Source: Deltaproteobacteria bacterium
GTDB lineage: Bacteria; Myxococcota_A; UBA796; GCA-2862545
DNA: 5,038 bases
NCBI GenBank assembly: GCA_019307545.1
Contig: JAFDJI010000363.1
Coordinates: 1 to 5,038 of the forward strand
Direction of reading: 5' to 3'
Shown here: piece by piece, positions 1-5,038 of the stretch
How positions within the stretch are numbered: position 1 is the first letter of the stretch
Layout: every line of letters starts with the position of its first letter
Made by a program: the position numbers and the translations under genes
Notes under the pieces: model-generated
Seen by the model: the letters and a program-made list of their open reading frames with translations, nothing else
The model's database searches: none
Told to the model about the DNA's origin: nothing

Positions 1-526
1 CGTGCATGGCAGGGGCGTCCAGGAACAGGACCCCCAGGAACGACCAGGAAGTGCGCGCCGGCTGGATGGTCACGCAGTTCTTGCCGGTGAAGCCGAGGCC
101 GGCTGCCCGCGCCCACGCACGCTCCAGGATGGGTGCCGTGTCCACGCCTCCCCAGGAATCGATGCCAGCCTTCCGAAGACGGGCCCGCAGCTTGCGCACC
201 CGCTTCCCCAGCAGGTTGTGGTAATCGCGTCCCCAGGCATACCGCGCCACCAAGCCGGTGCGTCCCCCCGGGTCCGGGGGGCGCCGGTGGTGGTGCTCCA
301 GGGCGAGGACCGCCACCGATCGGGCCCCCGGAAGGCGTACACGTGGATTGGCGCGCACCTCCCGACCTCGCGCCAGGTACGCCATCTCCCCGTGCCGTCC
401 GGCGGCCAGCCAATCGTCAAAATGCGAAAGCTCCGGGGTGGGACCGACGACAGCGAAGCGAACCGTGTGCAGGCCCAGTTCGTGGGCAAGGTGTCGCACC
501 AGGGGGTTTGCGTACGCTTCGGCCAT
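1..526 (-). CDS. queG: Epoxyqueuosine reductase QueG, N-terminal part (3' end outside window)
   Basis: QueG is the cobalamin- and Fe-S-dependent enzyme that reduces epoxyqueuosine to queuosine in the tRNA wobble base, the last step of queuosine synthesis in the cytoplasm. Reading the minus strand from the ATG at 526 gives 175 open codons to the left edge. Family landmarks in order are GEMAYLAR (residues 46-53), ARYAWGRDYHNLLGKR (94-109), VDTAPILERAWARAAGLGF (128-146) and GKN (148-150), then a hydrophobic WSFLGVLFLD stretch (161-170). D129 lies where family knowledge places the proposed proton-donating Asp. The ferredoxin-like Cys clusters would lie beyond the window. An in-frame TAG lies 12 codons upstream of this ATG with no ATG, GTG or TTG between, so the start is well fixed. 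No clear Shine-Dalgarno sequence is seen. It is divergent from the operon to its right. The family call is confident; activity cannot be judged without the C-terminal half. Confidence 0.93.
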   Translation of the reverse strand, partial: MAEAYANPLVRHLAHELGLHTVRFAVVGPTPELSHFDDWLAAGRHGEMAYLARGREVRANPRVRLPGARSVAVLALEHHHRRPPDPGGRTGLVARYAWGRDYHNLLGKRVRKLRARLRKAGIDSWGGVDTAPILERAWARAAGLGFTGKNCVTIQPARTSWSFLGVLFLDAPAMH

Positions 527-618
527 GGGCTGGGTTGTATCGTATCTGCCGAGGCCGCCGTCCTAGACCACGCCGGCGCGGGCCGTTAGATCCTCGCCAT
601 CCCGAGCCCTGTAGGTCC
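527..618. promoter_or_regulatory. Divergent intergenic region between queG and the TPR-led operon
   Basis: These 92 bp are the only non-coding gap in the window and must hold the leftward queG promoter and probably the promoter of the six-unit rightward run. On the minus strand there is a -10-like TACGAT (plus positions 539-544) followed by ACAACCC, about 12 bp before the queG ATG; this would give an almost leaderless transcript. No convincing -35 box is visible on either strand. On the plus strand only a weak TTAGAT (590s region) and a short AGG (613-615) just before the TPR start can be pointed to. The role is inferred from gene orientation more than from motif quality. Confidence 0.4.
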
Positions 619-1377
619 ATGTACACCTTGATACTGTCGCTCGCGCTCGGCGTGGTCACGTTCGTGCTGGTGGCGGTGTTCTTTGATCCGCTCGCCGCCG
701 TGGTGCCCGCGATGATGGTGCTGCTGATCGCACTGGTGGCGCTGCTTCTTCGGGTGAAGCGCAAGGTGGACGCGGAGATGCAGGGCATCGTTCCCCTCCT
801 CCAGAGACGCCAGGTGGCGGAGGCCCAGCGGTATCTGGAGGGGCTCCGGGCCCGGCACGCGCGATGGATGCCTCTGCTGAACGGACAGGTCGACGCCCAG
901 CTGGGCATGATCGACTACCTCCAGCTCAAGTTCGATGAGGCGCTCCCGCGGCTGGAGAAGGGGAAGTGGCGCAACTGGATGGCGCTGGGTTGCATCGGGG
1001 CCATCCACTACCGCAAGGGGCGTCACGAGCAGGCCTGGACCGCGTTCCAGAAGGCAGTGGACATCGCGAAGAAGGAGCCGATGGCCTACGTGGTGTTCGC
1101 AGTCCTCCTCAACCGTGCCGGCATGCGCGACCGATCGCTCGAGGTGATGAACGCGGGTCTCAAGGTCCTGCCCGACAACAAGTTGCTCAAGGATCTGAAG
1201 AGCAAGATCGCCAACAAGAAGAGGATCAAGACCAGCAAGCTGGGGGACAGCTGGTACCAGTTCTTCCCGGAGGAGTTGGCGGCACAGGCCCAGATGGCCG
1301 GGCGCCGGGGGACCCCGCTTCCCAGTCAGGGGTTCAAGGGACCTGCGGTGAGCAAGCAACAGCGGCGCGGACGGTGA
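619..1377 (+). CDS. Membrane-anchored tetratricopeptide (TPR) repeat protein
   Basis: A 252-residue protein of unknown specific role. Residues 1-22 and 25-45 are two hydrophobic segments separated by FFDP and followed by the basic patch RVKRK (45-49), so it is probably an inner-membrane hairpin with the rest in the cytoplasm. Residues about 86-118, 120-152 and 154-186 read as three TPR-like helical pairs; the best is centred on GAIHYRKGRHEQAWTAFQKA (127-146). Such repeats usually bind partner proteins. A lysine-rich stretch (about 194-207) leads to GDSWYQFFPEEL (209-220) and a disordered basic tail. The ATG at 619 begins exactly at the first membrane helix; the same frame is open further upstream but there runs antisense to queG and is arginine/proline-rich shadow sequence. 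Its stop overlaps the next start (TGATG), which suggests translational coupling. No enzyme motif is visible. Confidence 0.8.
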   Translation: MYTLILSLALGVVTFVLVAVFFDPLAAVVPAMMVLLIALVALLLRVKRKVDAEMQGIVPLLQRRQVAEAQRYLEGLRARHARWMPLLNGQVDAQLGMIDYLQLKFDEALPRLEKGKWRNWMALGCIGAIHYRKGRHEQAWTAFQKAVDIAKKEPMAYVVFAVLLNRAGMRDRSLEVMNAGLKVLPDNKLLKDLKSKIANKKRIKTSKLGDSWYQFFPEELAAQAQMAGRRGTPLPSQGFKGPAVSKQQRRGR

Positions 1378-2294
1378 TGGCGGAGCCGCCGGAGAGTCGG
1401 GCTGGTGGCCGCGATACAATCCCGCATCCAGCAATGACACCCAGCGACCTCCTGCAGCAGCCAGCCCGCAAGGCGCCCATCGCGGTCCTCGACCTCGAGA
1501 TGACCGGGCTCGATGTGGAGCAGGATCGCGTCATCGAAGTGGCGATCGTGCGGGGTGATGGGCCCCAGGTGATCGGGGAGCTTCAGTCGCTGGTTCGAGC
1601 GGATCGCCCCCTTTCTACCCAGGCGGCTCGAGTGACCCAGATCACCCCGGAGATGCTCGCCGACCAGCCGGAATTCCCAGCCATCGCCCCTGCGGTTCGG
1701 GAGATGGTGCGGGACGCGGTGGTGATCGCCCACAACGTCCCCTTCGACGTGGGGTTCATTCACCAGGAGATGGGACGGGCCGGGGTGGAGTTTCCGCCGC
1801 CGGTGACCGTGGACACGCTCCTGATGGCACGCCGACTGTTCGCCTTCCGCCGGAACAACCTGGGCGCCCTGTGCGAACAGCTCGGGATCGCGCTCGACGG
1901 ACACCACCGGGCGCTTGCCGACGCTCGCGCCACCTTCCAGCTGTACCACCGCATGCTGGAGATCCTCGATCCGGAAGGCATGGTCACCGTGGGCGAGGTG
2001 AACGACCTCATCGGAGCTCTCGCCCCAAACTCGCCGCTGCGGCTGCTGCAGAAGAAACTGCTGCGGGAGGCGTTGCGGGACCACAACTCGCTGTTCATCG
2101 AGTACCAGAACACGTCGAGCCCCGAAGAGGGGTCCCTGCGGCGCGAGATCGGCGTGTGGATGCTGAACCTGCCGTACATCCAGGCCTGGTGCTACTTGCG
2201 CCAGGGGGAGCGGATCTTCCGGTTGGACCGGATTCGCAGCGTGTTGCCAGGCGGCCGCGAGTACGCCATTCCAACCTTCGAACCAAGAATCTGA
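1377..2294 (+). CDS. DEDDh 3'-5' exonuclease with C-terminal WYL-like domain
   Basis: A 305-residue two-domain protein. Residues about 34-195 are an RNase T/DnaQ-type exonuclease with all three Exo motifs: LDLEMTGLD (D39, E41), IAHNVPFDVGF (D124) and HRALADA (H177, D182). Those residues bind two metal ions and hydrolyse nucleotides from a 3' end in this family. Residues about 226-290 (LLREALRDHNSLFIEYQN onward, ending ERIFRLDRIRSV) resemble a WYL domain, a ligand- or nucleic-acid-sensing fold common in regulators of DNA repair and defence. The literal W-Y-L tripeptide is replaced by a PYIQAWC segment. The ATG at 1377 overlaps the TPR stop as TGATG. An alternative ATG at 1434 would remove 19 poorly conserved-looking residues and keep the exonuclease intact; neither start has a good Shine-Dalgarno sequence. 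The substrate (DNA or RNA) cannot be told. The exonuclease call is strong and the WYL call moderate. Confidence 0.88.
   Translation: MAEPPESRAGGRDTIPHPAMTPSDLLQQPARKAPIAVLDLEMTGLDVEQDRVIEVAIVRGDGPQVIGELQSLVRADRPLSTQAARVTQITPEMLADQPEFPAIAPAVREMVRDAVVIAHNVPFDVGFIHQEMGRAGVEFPPPVTVDTLLMARRLFAFRRNNLGALCEQLGIALDGHHRALADARATFQLYHRMLEILDPEGMVTVGEVNDLIGALAPNSPLRLLQKKLLREALRDHNSLFIEYQNTSSPEEGSLRREIGVWMLNLPYIQAWCYLRQGERIFRLDRIRSVLPGGREYAIPTFEPRI
1415..1420 (+). promoter_or_regulatory. Possible -10 box (TACAAT) before the internal exonuclease ATG
   Basis: TACAAT differs from the TATAAT consensus by one base and sits 13 bp before the alternative ATG at 1434, inside the first codons of the longer exonuclease ORF. 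The surrounding CGATACAATCC resembles CGATACAACCC found just before the queG start on the other strand. The region 17 bp upstream (about 1392-1397) is not a recognisable -35 box, so this is weak support for an internal promoter producing the shorter protein. Confidence 0.2.
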
Positions 2295-3431
2295 ATGCCT
2301 GGTGCCGCGGGATCCCGCGATGAGCTTCGCATCGTCCAGGTGTGCCGTACGGGGTGGCCCCATGTGGGCGGCATGGAGTCCGCGGTCGGCGGGCTCGCCA
2401 GCGCCCTGCTGTCCCGAGGGCACCGGGTTCGGGTAGTGACCCTCGACCGGACGCTGACCGACGGGCGACCGCTGCCGGAGGGACGGTGGCGGGGGGTTCC
2501 CTATGTGCGGCTTCGGCGGCGGGGTCCCCGGCGCTACCCCTTCGCCTCGGGGCTCACCCGCCAGCTTCTGGGCGCGGATATCGTGCACGTACATGGCCTG
2601 GACGGGCTCGCGGACCTCGCCGTCGCCACCCGGCTGGTGCACCGTGCCCGAGTGGGGGTCTCCACCCACGGTGGCTTCTTTCACACCCGTCGGACCCCCC
2701 GCCTCAAGGAGGTGTGGCTGCGCACGGTCACCCGTCACACGTTGCAGCGTGCGGACGCAGTGTGGTTCACGTCGGCAGGCGACGAAGAAAGGCTGCGCGC
2801 GGCCGCGATCTCGGGCACGGTGATTGAGAACGGGGTGGACGTGGACCGATTCGCAGACCTGGCACGCCGTCCCCGGACGGGCCGGTGGCTGGTCCTCGGG
2901 TGGATCGCCGTCCACAAGGGCCTTGACGACCTGATCGATGCGCTGGCCATCGTGGCCCGCAAGGACCCACAGCCCTTCACGGTGGACGTGGTGGGAAGGG
3001 CGGACTCGGGAAGGGCCATGGAGGATCTGCAGGTCCGCATCGCTGCTTGGGGTCTACAAGACCGCCTCCACTTCCACGGCGAGGTCGACCATGCAGCGCT
3101 CCGGTGGCTGCTGGGTCGCGCGGAGTTGGCGCTGTTCCCTTCACGCTACGAGGGCTTCGGGCTCGCGGTGGTGGAGGTGATGGCCGCGGGGGTGCCGGTG
3201 GTCGTGAACGCGATTCCTGCGTTTGAACGATTGGTTCGCCCAGATGTGGAGGGCTACCGGGTGGACTTCGGCGACCCCGCGACGGCCGCGGAGCGGCTGG
3301 TGGCCCTCCGGCAACGGGATCACGCTCCCGTCGCCGCTGCTGCGCGAGAGAAGGCGGAACGGTACCGTTGGGGCGCCAAGGTGCTCGAATGGGAAACCGC
3401 CTACCGCGCTCTGCTGTCGGGAACAGGGTGA
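2295..3431 (+). CDS. Family 4 glycosyltransferase (GT-B fold), polysaccharide assembly
   Basis: A 378-residue retaining-type glycosyltransferase predicted to move a sugar from a nucleotide-sugar donor to a lipid-linked or growing glycan at the cytoplasmic face of the membrane. The N-terminal Rossmann domain starts at LRIVQVCRTGWPHVGGMES (11-29), with the glycine-rich loop at 25-26, and contains IVHVHGLDG (96-104) and STHGGFFH (123-130). The C-terminal domain has IENGVDVDRF (177-186), the donor-site strand GWIAVHKGLDDLIDAL (202-217) and the classic E-x7-E in YEGFGLAVVEVMAAGVP (E286, E294). Length is typical for GT4 enzymes. The residue normally Arg in the GR-x(4)-KG donor motif is Trp203 here, although Lys208 is kept. 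The ATG abuts the exonuclease stop with no gap (TGA|ATG), and the stop overlaps the next start. Donor and acceptor sugars cannot be told from sequence; GumH/mannosyltransferase-like enzymes are the nearest type I recognise. Confidence 0.9.
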   Translation: MPGAAGSRDELRIVQVCRTGWPHVGGMESAVGGLASALLSRGHRVRVVTLDRTLTDGRPLPEGRWRGVPYVRLRRRGPRRYPFASGLTRQLLGADIVHVHGLDGLADLAVATRLVHRARVGVSTHGGFFHTRRTPRLKEVWLRTVTRHTLQRADAVWFTSAGDEERLRAAAISGTVIENGVDVDRFADLARRPRTGRWLVLGWIAVHKGLDDLIDALAIVARKDPQPFTVDVVGRADSGRAMEDLQVRIAAWGLQDRLHFHGEVDHAALRWLLGRAELALFPSRYEGFGLAVVEVMAAGVPVVVNAIPAFERLVRPDVEGYRVDFGDPATAAERLVALRQRDHAPVAAAAREKAERYRWGAKVLEWETAYRALLSGTG

Positions 3432-3886
3432 TGACGTACAAGGTCGGCATCATCTGTTCTTCGGGAGGCCACTTGGTGCAATTCGTGTGGCTGGACCACT
3501 GGTGGCGGCGTCACGAGCGGTTCTGGGTGACCTTCGACGGCCCGGACACCCGGGAGCGGCTGGAGGGCGAGACGGTTCACTGGGCGGCTCACCCCACCAA
3601 CCGCAACCTGCCGAACCTCCTCCGAAACCTCCGCCTCGCCTGGGACGTGCTCCGCCGGGAGCGGCCGGACGTGCTGGTCAGCAACGGGGCCGGAGTGGCG
3701 GTGCCGTTCTTCTGGGTCGGGCGGGCCCTGGGGATTCCGCTGGTCTACATCGAGGTCTACGACCGCATCGAACGACCATCGCTCTCCGCGCGGCTGGTAC
3801 GGCGGGTGGTGGATCGCATGGTGCTGCAGTGGCCGGAGCAGCGTGCCTTTTTTCCGGAAGGCGTGCTCCTGGGGCCGGTCCGGTGA
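3431..3886 (+). CDS. Alg14/PssD-like glycosyltransferase subunit
   Basis: A 151-residue protein matching the Alg14/PssD/CpsF type of bacterial polysaccharide genes. In this family it is the half that anchors the complex at the membrane and helps bind the acceptor, pairing with a separate Alg13/PssE-like catalytic half. Landmarks are VGIICSSGGHL (residues 5-15), RNLRLAWDVLRRERPDVLVS (65-84, the longer motif continuing as NGAGVAVPFF), the hydrophobic GRALGIPLVYIE (97-108), and the C-terminal LQWPEQRAFFPEGVLLGPV (132-150), typical of the PssD end. There is no strong long transmembrane helix, so attachment may be peripheral. The start at 3431 overlaps the GT4 stop (TGATG) and removes an unrelated-looking 21-codon extension that is also open in this frame. 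Its stop overlaps the GTG of the next gene, as expected for two subunits made in step. Confidence 0.9.
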   Translation: MTYKVGIICSSGGHLVQFVWLDHWWRRHERFWVTFDGPDTRERLEGETVHWAAHPTNRNLPNLLRNLRLAWDVLRRERPDVLVSNGAGVAVPFFWVGRALGIPLVYIEVYDRIERPSLSARLVRRVVDRMVLQWPEQRAFFPEGVLLGPVR

Positions 3887-4437
3887 TCCTGTTCACGGTC
3901 GGCACCCATGACGCGCCCTTCGACCGTCTGGTCGCCGCGGCGGAGTGCGTCGCATCGAGGACGGAGGAGCAGGTCGTGGTGCAGCGCGGGGCGTCTCGGG
4001 TGCCCACGCCACACTGCACCGTCCACGACTACCTTCCGCCTTCACGCTTCGAAGCCCTGGTGAAGGAGGCTCGCGTGGTCGTGACCCATGCAGGCCCGGG
4101 GTCCGTTCTGACAGCCCTTTCTGCCGGGCACGCCCCTTACGTCGTTCCCCGAATGGCGCGCTATGGCGAGCACGTGGACGATCACCAGGTTCGGTTCCTT
4201 CGCCGAATCGCGGGCCGAATCCATCCTGTCGAGGATCCCGAGGAGCTCCCGGAGGCGTTAGAATCGCTCGCCAGCGGTGGGCCGCGTCGGGACGACTCGA
4301 AGATGCACGAGGATGCGAGCAGGGAATTTGCCAGCAGGCTCGACAACCTGCTGTGTGAGGTGATCGCACCACGCTCCGGTAGGCGTGGAGCGATTCGGCG
4401 CGCTGTGGGATTCCTCTTCCGCGGCCGGGGTGGATGA
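3883..4437 (+). CDS. Alg13/PssE-like glycosyltransferase catalytic subunit (GT28 C-terminal type)
   Basis: A 184-residue protein corresponding to the C-terminal, donor-binding half of family 28 glycosyltransferases. With the preceding Alg14/PssD-like protein it should form one two-part transferase. Residues 2-17 (ILFTVGTHDAPFDRLV) are the typical PssE/Alg13 start. HDYLPPSRFEALVKEARVVV (48-67) leads to the nucleotide-sugar loop THAGPGS (68-74), then YVVPR (86-90) and YGEHVDDHQ (94-102), the strongest family signature. The GTG at 3883 is chosen because the conserved sequence begins immediately after it and it forms a 4-base GTGA overlap with the upstream stop; the open frame upstream is shadow sequence. 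The arginine- and glycine-rich tail (about 163-184) is unlike the family core and may contact membrane lipid or partner. Its stop overlaps the kinase start (ATGA). PssD/PssE pairs elsewhere add glucuronic acid, glucose or galactose; the sugar here is unknown. Confidence 0.9.
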   Translation: MILFTVGTHDAPFDRLVAAAECVASRTEEQVVVQRGASRVPTPHCTVHDYLPPSRFEALVKEARVVVTHAGPGSVLTALSAGHAPYVVPRMARYGEHVDDHQVRFLRRIAGRIHPVEDPEELPEALESLASGGPRRDDSKMHEDASREFASRLDNLLCEVIAPRSGRRGAIRRAVGFLFRGRGG

Positions 4438-4859
4438 CCATGCCCACGTCGCTGGCAGATGGACGGTACCTTCTCGTTTCGGGGCTCGGCGAGGGCGGTA
4501 TGGCGACGGTGTACCGAGCCTACGATCAGCGGCTCCAGGTATGGCGCGCCATCAAGATCCTCGCGCCGCAATACGCGAGCAAGCCCAAGCTCCGCTCCCG
4601 GTTCGAGGCCGAGGCCCAGACGATGGCGTTGCTCGAGCACCGCAATATCGTCCGGGTCTATGACGTCGGCCACGACGGTCCCTACGCCTACATCGTGATG
4701 GAGTTGGTGGAGGGCGGCTCCCTGGTGGACTGGTTGGAGCGGAACGGCGCCATGCCGCCGCGGTTGGCGGTGGACGTGATCGTCCAACTCTGCCGCGGCA
4801 TCGAGGTGGCCCACAAGAGCGGAACGGCGCCATGCCGCCGCGATTGGCGGTGGATGTGA
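4434..4859 (+). CDS. Hanks-type Ser/Thr protein kinase, N-lobe only (frame broken by 80-bp repeat)
   Basis: This 141-codon ORF starts at an ATG in a 4-base ATGA overlap with the PssE-like gene. It encodes a kinase N-lobe: glycine loop GLGEGGMATVY (17-27), ATP-anchoring lysine in RAIKIL (K41), helix-C glutamate in RFEAEAQTM (E60), then HRNIVRVYDVG (69-79) and the hinge YIVMELVEGGSLVDWL (86-101). The true kinase sequence ends around AHKS (126-129). The last 12 residues (GTAPCRRDWRWM) are an out-of-frame read of the second copy of an 80-bp repeat, and a TGA follows. The HRD and DFG motifs are absent from this product, so it cannot be an active kinase as read. Without one 80-bp unit the frame would run on to the window end. 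It may be a pseudogene, a switchable gene or a chimeric or assembly artefact. Confidence 0.85.
   Translation: MTMPTSLADGRYLLVSGLGEGGMATVYRAYDQRLQVWRAIKILAPQYASKPKLRSRFEAEAQTMALLEHRNIVRVYDVGHDGPYAYIVMELVEGGSLVDWLERNGAMPPRLAVDVIVQLCRGIEVAHKSGTAPCRRDWRWM
4741..4820 (+). repeat. 80-bp imperfect tandem repeat, copy 1
   Basis: This unit is followed directly by a second copy at a spacing of exactly 80 bp, which is not a multiple of three. By hand alignment 67 of 80 bases match. Including four bases before the unit, the first 26 bases (4737-4762 and 4817-4842) are identical. Copy 1 is read in the kinase frame as NGAMPPRLAVDVIVQLCRG (residues 104-122) followed by IEVAHKS. Confidence 0.95.
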
Positions 4860-5038
4860 TCGTGCAGCTCTGCCGCGGGCTCCACGTCGCCCACCAAAAA
4901 GGGGTCATCCACCGCGACATCAAGCCGCACAACGTGTTGGTCACCCCCGACGGGGTGTACCGGGTCACGGATTTCGGCATCGCCCGGGTCGAAGACAAGA
5001 CCTCCGACGGGATGACGAAGACCGGCGCGGTGATGGGT
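4820..5038 (+). pseudogene. Kinase catalytic-loop segment in shifted frame (continues past window)
   Basis: In the frame starting at 4820, 73 codons are open to the right edge and continue the kinase: residues equivalent to RNGAMPPRLAVDV, then LCRGLHVAHQK, the catalytic loop GVIHRDIKPHNVLV (4901-4942; catalytic Asp codon 4916-4918), the metal-binding VTDFGIARV (DFG at 4970-4978) and the start of the activation segment (KTGAVMG to 5038). All key C-lobe residues visible are intact, so this part has not decayed. The only ATG available near the start of the fragment is at 4832, inside the repeat, with no separate ribosome-binding site. I therefore read it as the downstream half of the broken kinase and not as a separate gene. 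It would be the normal C-lobe if the 80-bp duplication is absent in the living genome. Confidence 0.8.
4821..4900 (+). repeat. 80-bp imperfect tandem repeat, copy 2
   Basis: Second unit, differing from copy 1 at 13 positions. Read in the downstream kinase frame it gives NGAMPPRLAVDVIVQLCRG followed by LHVAHQK. Nine differences are at third codon positions, and six of the ten changed codons are synonymous. This is the pattern expected between two separately evolving functional kinase genes. The junction with copy 1 lies at a shared GAGCGG (4737-4742 and 4817-4822). Confidence 0.95.

Noticed and set aside
264..281. C/G-run inverted repeat (CCCCCCGG-GT-CCGGGGGG), a possible terminator or hairpin
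   Set aside because: It lies within the queG coding sequence, encodes a Pro/Gly loop (about residues 83-88), has a 2-nt loop and no following T-run, so it is best explained by codon composition.
2..589. 195-codon plus-strand frame at the left edge
   Set aside because: It is antisense to queG, whose minus-strand translation contains clear family motifs; the plus-strand translation has none.
133..618. Upstream extension of the TPR reading frame
   Set aside because: These 162 codons are Pro/Arg/Gly-rich and antisense to queG; the hydrophobic N-terminus at 619 is a natural start.
586..1440. 284-codon open frame on the minus strand
   Set aside because: Fully antisense to the TPR gene; its His/Gln/Leu-rich translation mirrors the opposite strand's codons and carries no domain.
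1326..2915. 529-codon open frame on the minus strand
   Set aside because: It lies antisense to the well-supported exonuclease and GT4 genes, has a low-complexity His/Pro/Arg/Gly composition and no recognisable domain; long antisense frames are common in GC-rich coding DNA.
4258..4270. TTAGAATCG, a -10-like sequence before the kinase
   Set aside because: It is inside the PssE-like coding region, has no matching -35 box, and the kinase start overlaps the upstream stop, pointing to coupled translation instead of its own promoter.

Overview
This is a GC-rich, densely coding bacterial window. Synonymous positions are strongly GC-biased and the antisense strand carries long spurious ORFs. The content points to an uncultured or environmental Gram-negative lineage, possibly Myxococcota or another former deltaproteobacterium. 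The clues are a Hanks-type kinase, a membrane TPR protein and PssD/PssE-type glycosyltransferase halves. That placement is an inference; no rRNA or tRNA marker is present.

Layout. Bases 526 to 1 (minus strand, running off the left edge) encode the N-terminal 175 residues of epoxyqueuosine reductase QueG. A 92-bp divergent intergenic region (527-618) separates it from six plus-strand reading units with no gaps. These are a two-TM TPR protein (619-1377), a DEDDh 3'-5' exonuclease fused to a WYL-like C-terminal domain (1377-2294), a family 4 glycosyltransferase (2295-3431), an Alg14/PssD-like half-enzyme (3431-3886), an Alg13/PssE-like half-enzyme (3883-4437) and a serine/threonine protein kinase (from 4434). 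Every junction overlaps or abuts (TGATG, TGA|ATG, TGATG, GTGA, ATGA). They are therefore probably one translationally coupled operon.

How they fit together. The GT4 enzyme and the two-part PssD/PssE-like transferase form a small polysaccharide (exopolysaccharide, capsule or O-unit) assembly module. The upstream TPR protein and exonuclease-WYL protein have no obvious polysaccharide role. The kinase at the end could regulate the module, but this is only positional inference.

The most striking feature is in the kinase. An imperfect 80-bp tandem repeat (4741-4820 and 4821-4900, 67/80 identical by my count) shifts the reading frame just before the HRD catalytic loop. The first ORF stops at 4859 with only the N-lobe, and the catalytic HRD and DFG motifs continue in another frame to the window end. 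The two copies differ mainly at synonymous third positions. This suggests they diverged as working kinase genes or alleles before being joined, by recombination, a chimeric template or a misassembly. I find no CRISPR array, RNA gene, insertion sequence or convincing terminator.
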